Assembly: GCF_037201815.1 (NCBI RefSeq)
Contig: NZ_CP147407.1
Location: 1,744,723-1,808,722 of the forward strand
DNA: 64,000 nt
Direction: 5' to 3'
From: Metabacillus sp. FJAT-52054
GTDB lineage: Bacteria; Bacillota; Bacilli; Bacillales; Bacillaceae
Below are positions 1 through 8,174 of this stretch, piece by piece. The notes below the pieces were generated by a model. The model did not search any database and was not told the origin of the DNA. It saw nothing but the letters and a program-made list of their open reading frames with translations. Position numbers and translations under genes: made by a program. Every line of letters starts with the position of its first letter. Position 1 is the first letter of the stretch.

Positions 1-485
1 TTTCTTTCTATAATAAAAAAGGTAGCCGTGCTGTATGCGATCAGTTTCCCATCTTCCCTGTAAATGCTCGATTCCATTAGCAGTGTTTTCGTTCCTTTAT
101 GAATTAGCTTTGCTTTGCATGTCAGGAAAGACCCGATTCCTGGAGCTGTATAATTGATTTTAAGCTCTGAAGTGACGGCTGCAAGATGCTCTGGTAAAAG
201 TTTATGTGCAAGGGTACCCATGGCTGAATCAGCGAGTGTCGCCGTAATTCCTCCATGTACTATATCCAGGGAGTTTTGGATTAATGCTGTATTCGGTATG
301 GTTACGATAAATTCGTCATCGCCATCTTGACCTTCTGCCTGCAGAAGGGCCCCAATATATGTACTGCTGATTTTTTGATTTTTCCGTTTCATTGCCTCAA
401 GAAGCAGAAGAAAATCATCTGTTTCATCGGGGGATAGCTGATCGATAAGCTCGAATGTTTGCTGCTTCATCTGTTCTTTGTTCAT
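1..485 (-). CDS. PaaI-type hotdog-fold thioesterase, 3' end cut by window edge
   Basis: The reading frame starts at ATG (485) and stays open to the left edge, so the C-terminus is missing; 161 codons are visible. The start follows a GAAAGGGATG Shine-Dalgarno about 6 bases upstream. The protein has an N-terminal helical segment of about 45 residues and then a hotdog domain with the DIVHGGITATLAD signature near residues 75-87, typical of PaaI/YbgC acyl-CoA thioesterases. The later part (AVTSELKINYTAPG) matches the strand that follows the hotdog helix. It presumably hydrolyses acyl-CoA thioesters in the cytosol, substrate unknown. It is divergent from ylbD. The family assignment is secure; the specific role is not. 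Confidence 0.8.
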   Translation of the reverse strand, partial: MNKEQMKQQTFELIDQLSPDETDDFLLLLEAMKRKNQKISSTYIGALLQAEGQDGDDEFIVTIPNTALIQNSLDIVHGGITATLADSAMGTLAHKLLPEHLAAVTSELKINYTAPGIGSFLTCKAKLIHKGTKTLLMESSIYREDGKLIAYSTATFFIIER

Positions 486-613
486 TGCTGCATCCCTTTC
501 GGTGTTTTCTTTTTATATTATCAGAATGACAATGCTGTGTGAAAAATTTAGGCGAACCAATTGGGTACCTTTTGCTTAAATTATACTAGGCGTAAGTAAA
601 AGGGGTGAGGCAA

Positions 614-1006
614 ATGGCTACGAAAAAGCTGCATCCGAAAGTTGAGGAGTTTAAGGAATTTGTCCGAAAGCATCCTAAAATGATTGAAGAAGCGAAAAAA
701 GGAACAAAAACGTGGCAGGAATACTATGAAAATTGGTATTTGCTTGGCGAAAATGATGCTTATTGGAACGATTATAAAGACGCTACTCAGGAAGAAAAAG
801 AAACGGATGAAGAAAAAGGATTCGTCACACAGCTTTTTTCCGCTGTGAAAAAAATGGATGCAAACGAAATGAACATCAGCTTGAGTAAAATGAGCAATGC
901 TGTTTCGACGGTTCAGAACCTGCTGGAAACATTGGGGGTTGCTAAAGGATCGGGGAGCTCATCTTCAAGCGGAGGGAGCAGACCCTTTTCCTTCAGAAAG
1001 GACTAA
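614..1006 (+). CDS. ylbD: YlbD, putative spore coat protein
   Basis: A 130-residue protein resembling B. subtilis YlbD, described in the literature as a putative coat protein. The N-terminal half is charged, with the recognisable segment KLHPKVEEFKEFVRKHPK and an aromatic WQEYYENWYLLG run. The end is a Ser/Gly-rich tail (about residues 112-125). An in-frame GTG lies nine bases earlier, but ATG 614 sits 8 bases after AGGGG and is preferred. ylbE follows three bases later, so the two are almost certainly co-transcribed. Gene order (ylbD-ylbE-ylbF-ylbG) supports the assignment. Confidence 0.85.
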   Translation: MATKKLHPKVEEFKEFVRKHPKMIEEAKKGTKTWQEYYENWYLLGENDAYWNDYKDATQEEKETDEEKGFVTQLFSAVKKMDANEMNISLSKMSNAVSTVQNLLETLGVAKGSGSSSSSGGSRPFSFRKD

Positions 1007-1009
1007 ACT

Positions 1010-1249
1010 ATGAGACAAGAAATCCAGGAGTACATCCAATCCAAGCCTGAAATCACAAAATTTATCAGGGAACAGCCTCAATGGTACCGAAAGCTTTCCC
1101 GCAATCCTCAAGCGCTGGAAGAAATGAATCTTGCTATGATGAATTATTACCAGAAAACCATTCCCCATAAGGTAGCGCAATTCTCAAATTCCATTCAGAT
1201 GGCTTCTATGATGCTTGGTATGTTTCAGTCTATGAAGCAGCAGGATTAA
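1010..1249 (+). CDS. ylbE: YlbE-like protein
   Basis: A 79-residue protein matching the YlbE-like family: it begins MRQEIQEYIQSKPEI, has the QPQWYRKLSRNP segment and ends in a Met-rich helix. It follows ylbD after three bases and ends at a strong hairpin terminator, so ylbD-ylbE form a closed two-gene unit. Its biochemical function is unknown. By context it may belong with the spore-related ylb genes, but that is inference only. Confidence 0.8.
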   Translation: MRQEIQEYIQSKPEITKFIREQPQWYRKLSRNPQALEEMNLAMMNYYQKTIPHKVAQFSNSIQMASMMLGMFQSMKQQD

Positions 1250-1279
1250 AGCTTAAGCAAAAACGCTTAAGCTTTTTTT
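1249..1279 (+). terminator. Terminator of ylbD-ylbE
   Basis: Perfect 8-bp inverted repeat GCTTAAGC (1251-1258 and 1265-1272) with a 6-nt loop, followed by TTTTTT. It lies directly after the ylbE stop codon. Confidence 0.85.
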
Positions 1280-1329
1280 ACATGTTTTGTCCAAGATTGC
1301 AAAGCCTAGTAAGAAAAGGAGGTGCACCT

Positions 1330-1728
1330 ATGACAAGGACCATCCTTATTCTTATGCTCACACTCTTGGCAGCTGGCTGTACAAATGATAAGCCCAGGCC
1401 GAAGGGTTTCACGGGAGGAGCTGAGGCAAAAGCTCTGGAACTGAGGCAGGGAAGTTACTCTATTCATCATTTTGTTAAAGGCGATACCGTCTATGTAGAG
1501 TGTTTTGTTCCTAAAGGAAATTTTGGCGTGCCGGATCAAAAACTGAAAGAAGGAGAGCTTTTTGTGACCGTTTCAATTGATGGGAATGAAGAGAAGCGAT
1601 ACATGACCCCTGCGTTTTCAATTTCCGGTTTAAAGACAGGATATCATGAAATATTGCTGAATGTTCATGCATATAACAGGCCTGATATCAGCCATAAGCC
1701 TCGCAGCTTGACGGTTAAAGTCGATTAG
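1330..1728 (+). CDS. Small predicted lipoprotein, unrecognised
   Basis: 132 residues starting at ATG 1330, which follows an excellent AGGAGGTG Shine-Dalgarno; the frame extends further upstream but without a site. The N-terminus (MTRTILILMLTLLAAGC) is a type II signal peptide whose lipobox gives a lipidated Cys17. The mature part (about 115 residues) contains alternating hydrophobic strands and the segment YMTPAFSISGLKTGYHEILL, suggestive of an Ig-like beta sandwich. I do not recognise the family. It lies alone between ylbE and ylbF, a place where B. subtilis has no gene as far as I recall. Likely attached to the outer face of the membrane. Confidence 0.7.
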   Translation: MTRTILILMLTLLAAGCTNDKPRPKGFTGGAEAKALELRQGSYSIHHFVKGDTVYVECFVPKGNFGVPDQKLKEGELFVTVSIDGNEEKRYMTPAFSISGLKTGYHEILLNVHAYNRPDISHKPRSLTVKVD

Positions 1729-1794
1729 CTGCAGAAGGGGGATAGTTCTCTTCCAGCCTTTTTCATGGTAAAATGGTCATTGGAGGTGCTGTCA

Positions 1795-2247
1795 TTGGTT
1801 TATGCAACAATGGAGAGTGTGCAAATATTGGATCAGGCTGACGAGATTAGTGAAATGATCCTGCAGTCGGACCTTGCGGAAGCCTATCGCATGCGTCTGG
1901 CAGACTTGAAGAATGATCAAACGGCACAGGATATTGTCAGCAGGTTTGTAAAAGTAAAAGACATATACGAGGATGTCCAGCGATTTGGAAAATACCATCC
2001 TGACTATAGACAGATCTCAAAAGATATGCGGGAGATCAAAAGAGAACTTGATTTAAACGAGAAAGTAGCTGCGTTCAGACGGGCTGAGACTGGGCTCCAA
2101 ACCCTTCTGGATGAGATTAGCATCCAGCTGGGAAGTGCAGTTTCAGAACATGTGAAAGTTCCGACTGGAAATCCGTTTTTTGACAGCCTTTCAGCATGCG
2201 GCGGGGGCTGCGGTTCTGGCGGAGGCTGCGGCTGCAAAGTTTCCTGA
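1795..2247 (+). CDS. ylbF: YlbF/RicF, subunit of the RicAFT (Y-) complex
   Basis: 150 residues. With YmcA and YaaT, B. subtilis YlbF forms the RicAFT complex, which carries Fe-S clusters, works with RNase Y in mRNA maturation and promotes competence, biofilm formation and sporulation. The protein shows the conserved helical core (VQRFGKYHPDYRQISKDMRE near residues 56-75), the VSEHVKVPTGNPFF motif, and a C-terminal Cys-rich tail with CGGGCGSGGGCGC, the presumed cluster ligands. TTG 1795 is preferred as start: GGAGG lies 8 bases upstream and the protein then begins close to YATMES, as in B. subtilis. It is followed by a bidirectional terminator. Confidence 0.93.
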   Translation: MVYATMESVQILDQADEISEMILQSDLAEAYRMRLADLKNDQTAQDIVSRFVKVKDIYEDVQRFGKYHPDYRQISKDMREIKRELDLNEKVAAFRRAETGLQTLLDEISIQLGSAVSEHVKVPTGNPFFDSLSACGGGCGSGGGCGCKVS

Positions 2248-2249
2248 TC

Positions 2250-2284
2250 ATAGGGGCGGAAGTTATCCGCCCCTATTATTTATT
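2250..2284. terminator. Bidirectional terminator after ylbF
   Basis: Perfect inverted repeat TAGGGGCGGA...TCCGCCCCTA (2251-2275) with a 5-nt loop, followed by TTATTTATTTTT on the + side. It separates ylbF from the convergent small gene. Confidence 0.8.
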
Positions 2285-2602
2285 TTTCAAGATACAATCA
2301 GTACATAAATTTCCGCAGCAGAACATTTTTTCCTGAGGGACGTAAAAACGATGACGATATACCCAAAGAGGACCATCATTACGTACAAAAACTGATTTGT
2401 ACGTAACTTTTTTATGGAGCATGGCTTTTTTGGCAGCCTGATCAATCAGGCTCCTGAGCAGCTCTTTGCTTAATGCGGAATTTTCTGTAATATATAGGAA
2501 TGGGATTCCAGTTATGACTGCCTTACGTATTGAATATAAAACAGACGCAGAAGACATATGATCCAAAAAATCCTTCCAAATCAGGTCAAGTTCAGCTGGC
2601 AA
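2276..2602 (-). CDS. Unrecognised small protein with C-terminal Cys cluster
   Basis: 108 residues from TTG (2602), which sits 8 bases after a strong AAGGAGG on the minus strand; longer in-frame starts lack a site. The N-terminal part is helical (LPAELDLIWKDFLDHM), the middle has ITGIPFLYITENSALSKELL, and the protein ends FCCGNLCTDCILKNK: CC-x3-C-x2-C within the last 15 residues, possibly a metal site. I do not recognise the family. It is convergent with ylbF and divergent from ylbG. The strong ribosome-binding site, shared terminator and non-overlapping position argue that it is a real gene. Confidence 0.65.
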   Translation of the reverse strand: MPAELDLIWKDFLDHMSSASVLYSIRKAVITGIPFLYITENSALSKELLRSLIDQAAKKAMLHKKVTYKSVFVRNDGPLWVYRHRFYVPQEKMFCCGNLCTDCILKNK

Positions 2603-2688
2603 TTTTTTTTCCTCCTTCAGATGCATATTGTGAAAGAGTGAGAACTTTGATAAACTTTTCTTGGACATGTGAAAAAGGGTGAGAAAAA

Positions 2689-2961
2689 ATGGATGGAAAA
2701 AGACAAGGTCTAATTGTATGGATGCACTCATTGAAGCAGGTTAAAATGCTTCGCCGTTTTGGAAACGTTCACTATATTTCCAGAAGGCTCAAATATGTTG
2801 TTCTGTACTGTGATATGGAGCAAAATGAGGCGCTTAAAGAGAAAATCGCATCTTACTCTTTTGTAAAGCATGTTGAACCCTCTTACAAGCCATTTCTCAA
2901 GCTCGAATTCGAGAAAAAGCAAGATAAAGCGAAGGAATATGATTACAAAATGGGTTTATAA
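2689..2961 (+). CDS. ylbG: YlbG, UPF0298 family protein
   Basis: 90 residues matching the YlbG/UPF0298 family: [20 protein letters not shown], the strand [12 protein letters not shown] and the [18 protein letters not shown] block. Small cytosolic alpha/beta protein of unknown function, conserved next to ylbF and rsmD in Bacillaceae. ATG 2689 follows GGGTGAG. Monocistronic, with its own terminator. Confidence 0.88.
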   Translation: MDGKRQGLIVWMHSLKQVKMLRRFGNVHYISRRLKYVVLYCDMEQNEALKEKIASYSFVKHVEPSYKPFLKLEFEKKQDKAKEYDYKMGL

Positions 2962-2965
2962 TCCA

Positions 2966-2999
2966 AACGCAATCCAGTAACCTGGATTGCGTTTTTTAT
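2966..2999 (+). terminator. Terminator after ylbG
   Basis: 11-bp perfect stem ACGCAATCCAG / CTGGATTGCGT with a 4-nt loop, followed by TTTTTTAT. It overlaps the end of the convergent DUF7147 gene, so it may act on both strands. Confidence 0.85.
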
Positions 3000-3385
3000 A
3001 TTAATGGGGGAAGGATATGGTTTAACCGAAGGATTCCCGTTAGGTATTGATAATATAAAATGGGTTCATGAAATACAGAAGAAGACTTTACAGCAAATTG
3101 GTAGACGGGCTTTCCGGATTCTTCAGCCGCATCACGAAAAAGCCGGTAGCGCTGTGTATCTTTTTCACTGGGATCAATAATTCCTTCGCGGCAAATATAG
3201 ATGGCCTGAAAATTTCCGGGATCTGTTGGAGACATGATAACTCCTGCAGTCGTTACCTTTTTATTATTATGTACCGTTGATAGATCAAGAAATGAGATAA
3301 TTCTATGTTTATTGGACCGGATAATTTCCAGTAATTCATATAAATCTGAATAGCCTTCGCCAAGCTCGATAAAACGCTGTACCAT
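2996..3385 (-). CDS. DUF7147-type protein of unknown function
   Basis: 129 residues from ATG 3385, placed after AAGGAGAG on the minus strand. The opening MVQRFIELGEGYSDLYELLE and the later MSPTDPGNFQAIYICREGI and YYQYLTGILRLN segments match, from memory, the Bacillus family DUF7147 found between ylbG and rsmD (sometimes mislabelled methylthioribose kinase). No catalytic motif is visible. Cytosolic, role unknown. Confidence 0.7.
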   Translation of the reverse strand: MVQRFIELGEGYSDLYELLEIIRSNKHRIISFLDLSTVHNNKKVTTAGVIMSPTDPGNFQAIYICREGIIDPSEKDTQRYRLFRDAAEESGKPVYQFAVKSSSVFHEPILYYQYLTGILRLNHILPPLI

Positions 3386-3443
3386 TACATACTCTCCTTT
3401 TTTGCAGATGGTTTTCATATCAAATGTAGCATGAATCTGAAAG

Positions 3444-3473
3444 TTGCGCCATTGAAGGAAATAAATGTATAGA
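3444..3473 (+). promoter_or_regulatory. Candidate promoter of the ylbH leader
   Basis: TTGCGC (3444-3449), an 18-base spacer and TATAGA (3468-3473). A start near 3480 would begin the leader RNA described next. The -35 match is only moderate. Confidence 0.4.
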
Positions 3474-3479
3474 AATGTA

Positions 3480-3650
3480 AAAGGCAGGCCATACTCTCTA
3501 TTAACAGCATCTCGTTCATGATGTTGTTGCCAACCGCGGAGAAGACTTACGTTTCCCCATAAGTTCTTCCTCCGGTTTCTCCTCTCCCTTTTCCTTCTAG
3601 CCTTTTGGTTTAGAGGGACCCTGCGGTTTTACTGCGGGGTTTTTTTTATG
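3480..3650 (+). ncRNA. ylbH-type leader RNA with terminator, upstream of rsmD
   Basis: This gene-free stretch of about 350 bases holds a structured leader. A long imperfect hairpin spans 3532-3577 (left arm starts AACCGCGGAGAAGACTTAC, right arm ends TTCTTCCTCCGGTT). A terminator-like hairpin with CCCTGCGGT / ACTGCGGGG arms (3619-3639) is followed by eight T. Rfam records a 'ylbH leader' upstream of ylbH (rsmD) in Bacillus, and position and architecture fit; I could not run the covariance model. A separate extended -10 promoter lies downstream, so rsmD need not depend on read-through. The ligand or signal is unknown. Confidence 0.6.
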
Positions 3651-3686
3651 CTTAAAAAGGCTTGCCTTTTCTCTCCCATTAATTTA

Positions 3687-3695
3687 TGGTACGAT
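3687..3695 (+). promoter_or_regulatory. Candidate extended -10 promoter for rsmD-coaD
   Basis: TGG-TACGAT (TGn plus -10) lies about 47 bases before the rsmD ATG and downstream of the leader terminator. No good -35 is seen at 17 bases, which is compatible with an extended -10 promoter. Confidence 0.4.
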
Positions 3696-3742
3696 GACTT
3701 TGCGAAAAAACAGGAAATTTGTAAAGCAGTGGTGAATAGAAA

Positions 3743-4800
<1,058 letters not shown>

Positions 4801-4803
<3 letters not shown>

Positions 4804-4834
4804 GGGCGGAGGATTTTCTCTGCCCTTATTTACT
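4801..4834 (+). terminator. Probable terminator after coaD
   Basis: AGGGCGGA and TCTGCCCT flank an 8-nt loop directly after the coaD stop, followed by a weak TATTTACT run. Confidence 0.55.
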
Positions 4835-4867
4835 ACTGTATCCTCTTTCTTTGTATAAATTGATTTA

Positions 4868-4960
4868 TCCCGCTTCAGCGCCTGGTCCAATCTGAGGTGC
4901 CGGGGGCCCGCAGGATGCGGGTCACTTCTGCGCTACGGCAGGACACGCTACTCTTAATAA
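4868..4960. repeat. Fragment of a GC-rich dispersed intergenic repeat
   Basis: The segment CGCTTCAGCGCCTGG ... GGGGGCCCGCAGGATGCGGG ... TCACTTCTGCG is more GC-rich than its surroundings and resembles, from memory, intergenic repeats scattered through Bacillaceae genomes (with CTCCAGCGCCTAG and GGGTCACTTCTG blocks). It runs into the 3' end of ylbJ. Only one copy is present in the window, so family membership rests on recall. Confidence 0.4.
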
Positions 4961-6156
4961 GCCCCATGTTTTCGCCAGTAAAGCCAAATATACAAGCCAA
5001 GGAAAAATAATGTAATGAGCGGACCGGATGAAAATAAAAGGCTAAATGGCTCCAGACCTTCAGTTCCTTGTGAAGGTGCATACGTTAATGAAACGCCTCC
5101 CCGGTTTACATATAGCGGCTTCCATAGCAGCCAGGTAAGAATGGCTGCCAGAAATCCCTGCATGATCCTGGCTATGAAAAACGGAAAAAAGCGAATGTCG
5201 GTTTCGGCGAGAATGCTTGCAACCTGAGCTTGAACAGATAAACCGCTGAATCCCAAAATAAAGGACGCCATGATGACTTTTGATAACAGTCCCGCACTCG
5301 CCTTGCTTGTCTCCATATTTCCTTGTGTAATTTCAAAAATACCTGCTATCAGTGGCTTTGTAAGGCTTTCCGGGAGGGAGAATATAGTGAAAAGCTGGCT
5401 TAAAATCCCAGCAGCCATATTTGAAAACCCAACAATATCCAGAATTTTTGTTAATACGGAGAAGAGTATGATAAAGCCGCCAATGACTAGCAGCGTTTGA
5501 ACAGATCCAAGTACAGCATCCCCAAGCATCTTTCCAATTGGCTTTTTATTTTTTAACCGGGTCTCATGAAGTGCTGAAAAGGCCTCTGAAAAGGAAGGGA
5601 AAGGGAGTTTCTTGACCCTTGCTTCTTCTTTCGATTCTGTTTGGCTTCCATGAAATCGCATGAGGATGCCTACCAGCAGGTTTGATAAATAATGCGCGGA
5701 TGCGAGCAAAATGCCCAATGCCGGGTTTTTAAATATTCCAACAGAAACGGCAGCAAACATAAAAAGGGGACTTGAACAATTCGTGAAGGATACGAGCCGT
5801 TCTGCTTCAATACTGGTTAGCTGCTTTTCTTTACGCAGCCGGGAAGTAAGTTTTGCACCTGCAGGAAAACCAGATGCAATTCCCATTGCCCAAACAAATC
5901 CGCCCGACCCAGGGACCTTAAACAGCGGCCTCATGACTGGCTCAAGAAGAACGCCGGCAAACCGGACAACACCGAAGCCTATGAGCAGCTCGGAAATGAT
6001 AAAGAAAGGGAGCAGGGAAGGAAATACTATGGTCCACCAAACTTCCAGCCCGCCCCTTGAGGCCTCCAGAGAAGCCTTTGGATGCAAGATAATTGAAGCG
6101 GTGAGCGTAAGCAATAAAAATGCGATCAGCAGGGTATTCCACTTTTCACGGCCCAT
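4954..6156 (-). CDS. ylbJ: YlbJ, sporulation integral membrane protein
   Basis: 400 residues, strongly hydrophobic with about eight or more membrane segments. It matches the YlbJ family (nucleoside-recognition 'Gate' type), which is required for normal spore formation and is made in the mother cell in B. subtilis. Recognisable parts: the N-terminal membrane helix (LLIAFLLLTLTASIIL), the FPSLLPFFIISELLIGFG block, the conserved GIASGFPAGAKLTSRLRKE loop, and SFTNCSSPLFMFAAVSVG. The ATG follows GAGGGGGAG. It is transcribed opposite to coaD and divergently from ylbK. The transported substrate, if any, is unknown. Confidence 0.92.
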   Translation of the reverse strand: MGREKWNTLLIAFLLLTLTASIILHPKASLEASRGGLEVWWTIVFPSLLPFFIISELLIGFGVVRFAGVLLEPVMRPLFKVPGSGGFVWAMGIASGFPAGAKLTSRLRKEKQLTSIEAERLVSFTNCSSPLFMFAAVSVGIFKNPALGILLASAHYLSNLLVGILMRFHGSQTESKEEARVKKLPFPSFSEAFSALHETRLKNKKPIGKMLGDAVLGSVQTLLVIGGFIILFSVLTKILDIVGFSNMAAGILSQLFTIFSLPESLTKPLIAGIFEITQGNMETSKASAGLLSKVIMASFILGFSGLSVQAQVASILAETDIRFFPFFIARIMQGFLAAILTWLLWKPLYVNRGGVSLTYAPSQGTEGLEPFSLLFSSGPLITLFFLGLYIWLYWRKHGAY

Positions 6157-6317
6157 CAGGCTCCCCCTCTCTATGTTCTATACAACGAGAACCGTGTAAT
6201 GATAAAATAGTTGTCAGGCATGTACCTCTTCATTACCTTAATATACGAGAATAGCCTTCTATTTTAGACCATAAGATTCAGTATCTGCCTTTAAATGATT
6301 AAGGAGGGCTGGTGAAC

Positions 6318-7109
6318 ATGGAACCTAAAATCGGTTTGGCGCTCGGATCCGGGGGAGCGAGAGGATTTGCACATCTCGGTGTATTGAAAGTATTGAAGGA
6401 CGAGGGAATTCCGGTTCACATGATAGCCGGGAGCAGCATGGGAGCACTTGTTGGAAGCTTTTATGCAGCGGGGCTTGATATAAAAAGTCTGTACCAAATC
6501 GCTGCTGCCTTTAAAAGAAGCTATTATTTAGATCTGACCATCCCTAAAATGGGTTTTATTGCTGGTGAAAAAGTGAAAGGATTGATACGTGCTTTTACAA
6601 AGGGCAATAATATTGAAGATTTGAATATCCCGCTTTCCATCGTGGCTACGGACCTATGCAAAGGTGAAAAAGTAGTATTCACGAAAGGTCCGGTTGCAGA
6701 AGCCGTCCGCGCGAGCATTGCCATTCCGGGAATTTTTGTTCCGGAAATCATCGATGGCCGAATGCTTGTTGACGGGGGAGTAGTCGACCGGGTTCCGGTA
6801 TCCGTTGTAAGGGATATGGGAGCGGATCTGGTTATTTCAGTTGATGTCTCTGTTGTAAAAAGACAGGCAGCGATCACATCGATTTTTGATGTAATCCTTC
6901 AAAGTCTTGATATTATGCAGGATGAACTGGTTCATCACCGTGCAGTTGCCTCCGACATCATGATACGGCCCCAAGTAGAGAAATTCAGCTCCAGGTCTTT
7001 TACGAACATACAAGAGATTATTTTAAGCGGAGAAGTGGAGGCTCAAAAAAACCTCCCGGCGATCCGTTCTTTGATTGAAAATTGGAAGGAGTCTCAGAAT
7101 GAGGAATAA
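6318..7109 (+). CDS. ylbK: YlbK, patatin-like phospholipase/esterase (RssA family)
   Basis: 263 residues from ATG 6318 (an in-frame GTG at 6312 is too close to the AGGAGGG site). All patatin hallmarks are visible: the oxyanion glycine run GSGGARGFAHLGVL (residues 9-22), the nucleophile elbow GSSMG around Ser41 and the DGG dyad aspartate in MLVDGGVVDRVPV (about residue 152). A serine lipid acyl hydrolase with a Ser-Asp dyad is expected; the natural substrate is unknown. The last 11 bases overlap ylbL, indicating translational coupling. Confidence 0.9.
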   Translation: MEPKIGLALGSGGARGFAHLGVLKVLKDEGIPVHMIAGSSMGALVGSFYAAGLDIKSLYQIAAAFKRSYYLDLTIPKMGFIAGEKVKGLIRAFTKGNNIEDLNIPLSIVATDLCKGEKVVFTKGPVAEAVRASIAIPGIFVPEIIDGRMLVDGGVVDRVPVSVVRDMGADLVISVDVSVVKRQAAITSIFDVILQSLDIMQDELVHHRAVASDIMIRPQVEKFSSRSFTNIQEIILSGEVEAQKNLPAIRSLIENWKESQNEE

Positions 7110-8139
7110 ACGAAAAGGGGCAATCCGGGCTTTTGTCATCGGCATTATTATAGCCATGGCGATTTCCTACATAAAATTACCGTATTACGTAACAAAGCCC
7201 GGAAATGCTTCAGCTCTTGAACCCATTATTAAAGTGGATGGAGGATACGATTCAGCAGGCAGTTTTTCTCTTACCACTGTAAGTATAGGAAGGGCAAGCA
7301 TTTTAGGCTATCTCGCAGCCCAATTCGATGAATACGCTGAAATTCTCCCAATGAATCAGGTCAAAGCACCGGAAGAATCCGATGAGGAATACTTGAATAG
7401 ACAGCTTAAGCTGATGGAAGGCTCCCAGGAATCTGCACTGATCCTTGCTTACCATAAGGCAGGGAAAGAAGTGACAAGCAAATTTAACGGAGTGTATGTA
7501 AACTCGCTTATCAAAGGCATGCCAGCTGCAAAAAGCTTGAAGGCGGGAGACAGAGTATACGAAGTTGATGGAAAAGCACTAAAAAGTTCAGAAGAATTCG
7601 TCAGTTATGTAGAAAAGAAAAAAGAAGGAGATCAAGTTTCGATTACCTTCGAGCGCCGCGGCAGCAAAAGAACCGTCACCGTTGCCATTGCGAAATTTCC
7701 TGAAAGCTTAACAAAAGGCGGTCAATCTAGAGCGGGTATAGGGATTACCCTTATGACAGACAGAGAAGTAACCGTGAATCCCGACATTAAGCTCGATACA
7801 GAGGACATAGGCGGACCTTCCGCTGGCCTTATGATGAGCCTTGAAATATACGATCAGCTGACGAAAGAGGATTATACGAGAGGATATCAGATTGCCGGAA
7901 CAGGAACGATCGCTGAAACTGGCGAGGTAGGTCCAATTGGAGGGATTTCACAAAAGATTGTCGCAGCCGATAAATCAGGAGCCGAAATCTTTTTTGCTCC
8001 AAGCGAGAACGGTAAAAAAGGCTCGAATTATGAAGAAGCCGTCAAAACCGCGAAAGACATCAAAACCAAAATGAAAATTGTTCCAGTTGACCGGTTCAGC
8101 GATGCCGTAAATTATCTTGATCAGCTTAAGGTTAAGTAG
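7099..8139 (+). CDS. ylbL: YlbL, membrane-anchored PDZ/Lon-type serine protease
   Basis: 346 residues from ATG 7099, 7 bases after AAGGAG. One N-terminal membrane segment (about residues 8-26), a PDZ domain (about 130-200: GVYVNSLIKGMPAAKSLKAG, GDRVYEVDGK) and a C-terminal Lon (S16) domain with the Ser of DIGGPSAGLMMSLE and the Lys of GGISQKIVAADKSG as the catalytic dyad. In B. subtilis YlbL and CtpA degrade the cell-division inhibitor YneA to end the DNA-damage checkpoint. Overlaps ylbK; shares a terminator with the convergent tmcAL. Confidence 0.94.
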   Translation: MRNKRKGAIRAFVIGIIIAMAISYIKLPYYVTKPGNASALEPIIKVDGGYDSAGSFSLTTVSIGRASILGYLAAQFDEYAEILPMNQVKAPEESDEEYLNRQLKLMEGSQESALILAYHKAGKEVTSKFNGVYVNSLIKGMPAAKSLKAGDRVYEVDGKALKSSEEFVSYVEKKKEGDQVSITFERRGSKRTVTVAIAKFPESLTKGGQSRAGIGITLMTDREVTVNPDIKLDTEDIGGPSAGLMMSLEIYDQLTKEDYTRGYQIAGTGTIAETGEVGPIGGISQKIVAADKSGAEIFFAPSENGKKGSNYEEAVKTAKDIKTKMKIVPVDRFSDAVNYLDQLKVK

Positions 8140-8174
8140 AAAACAGCCGCCATGTAATGGCGGCTGTTTATTTG
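8140..8174. terminator. Bidirectional terminator between ylbL and tmcAL
   Basis: Perfect 13-bp stem AAACAGCCGCCAT / ATGGCGGCTGTTT with a 3-nt loop, T-rich on both exits. It overlaps the tmcAL stop codon region. Confidence 0.85.

Noticed and set aside
5711..6199. Plus-strand open frame of 162 codons opposite ylbJ
   Set aside because: Antisense to a clear membrane protein gene and lacks any start signal.
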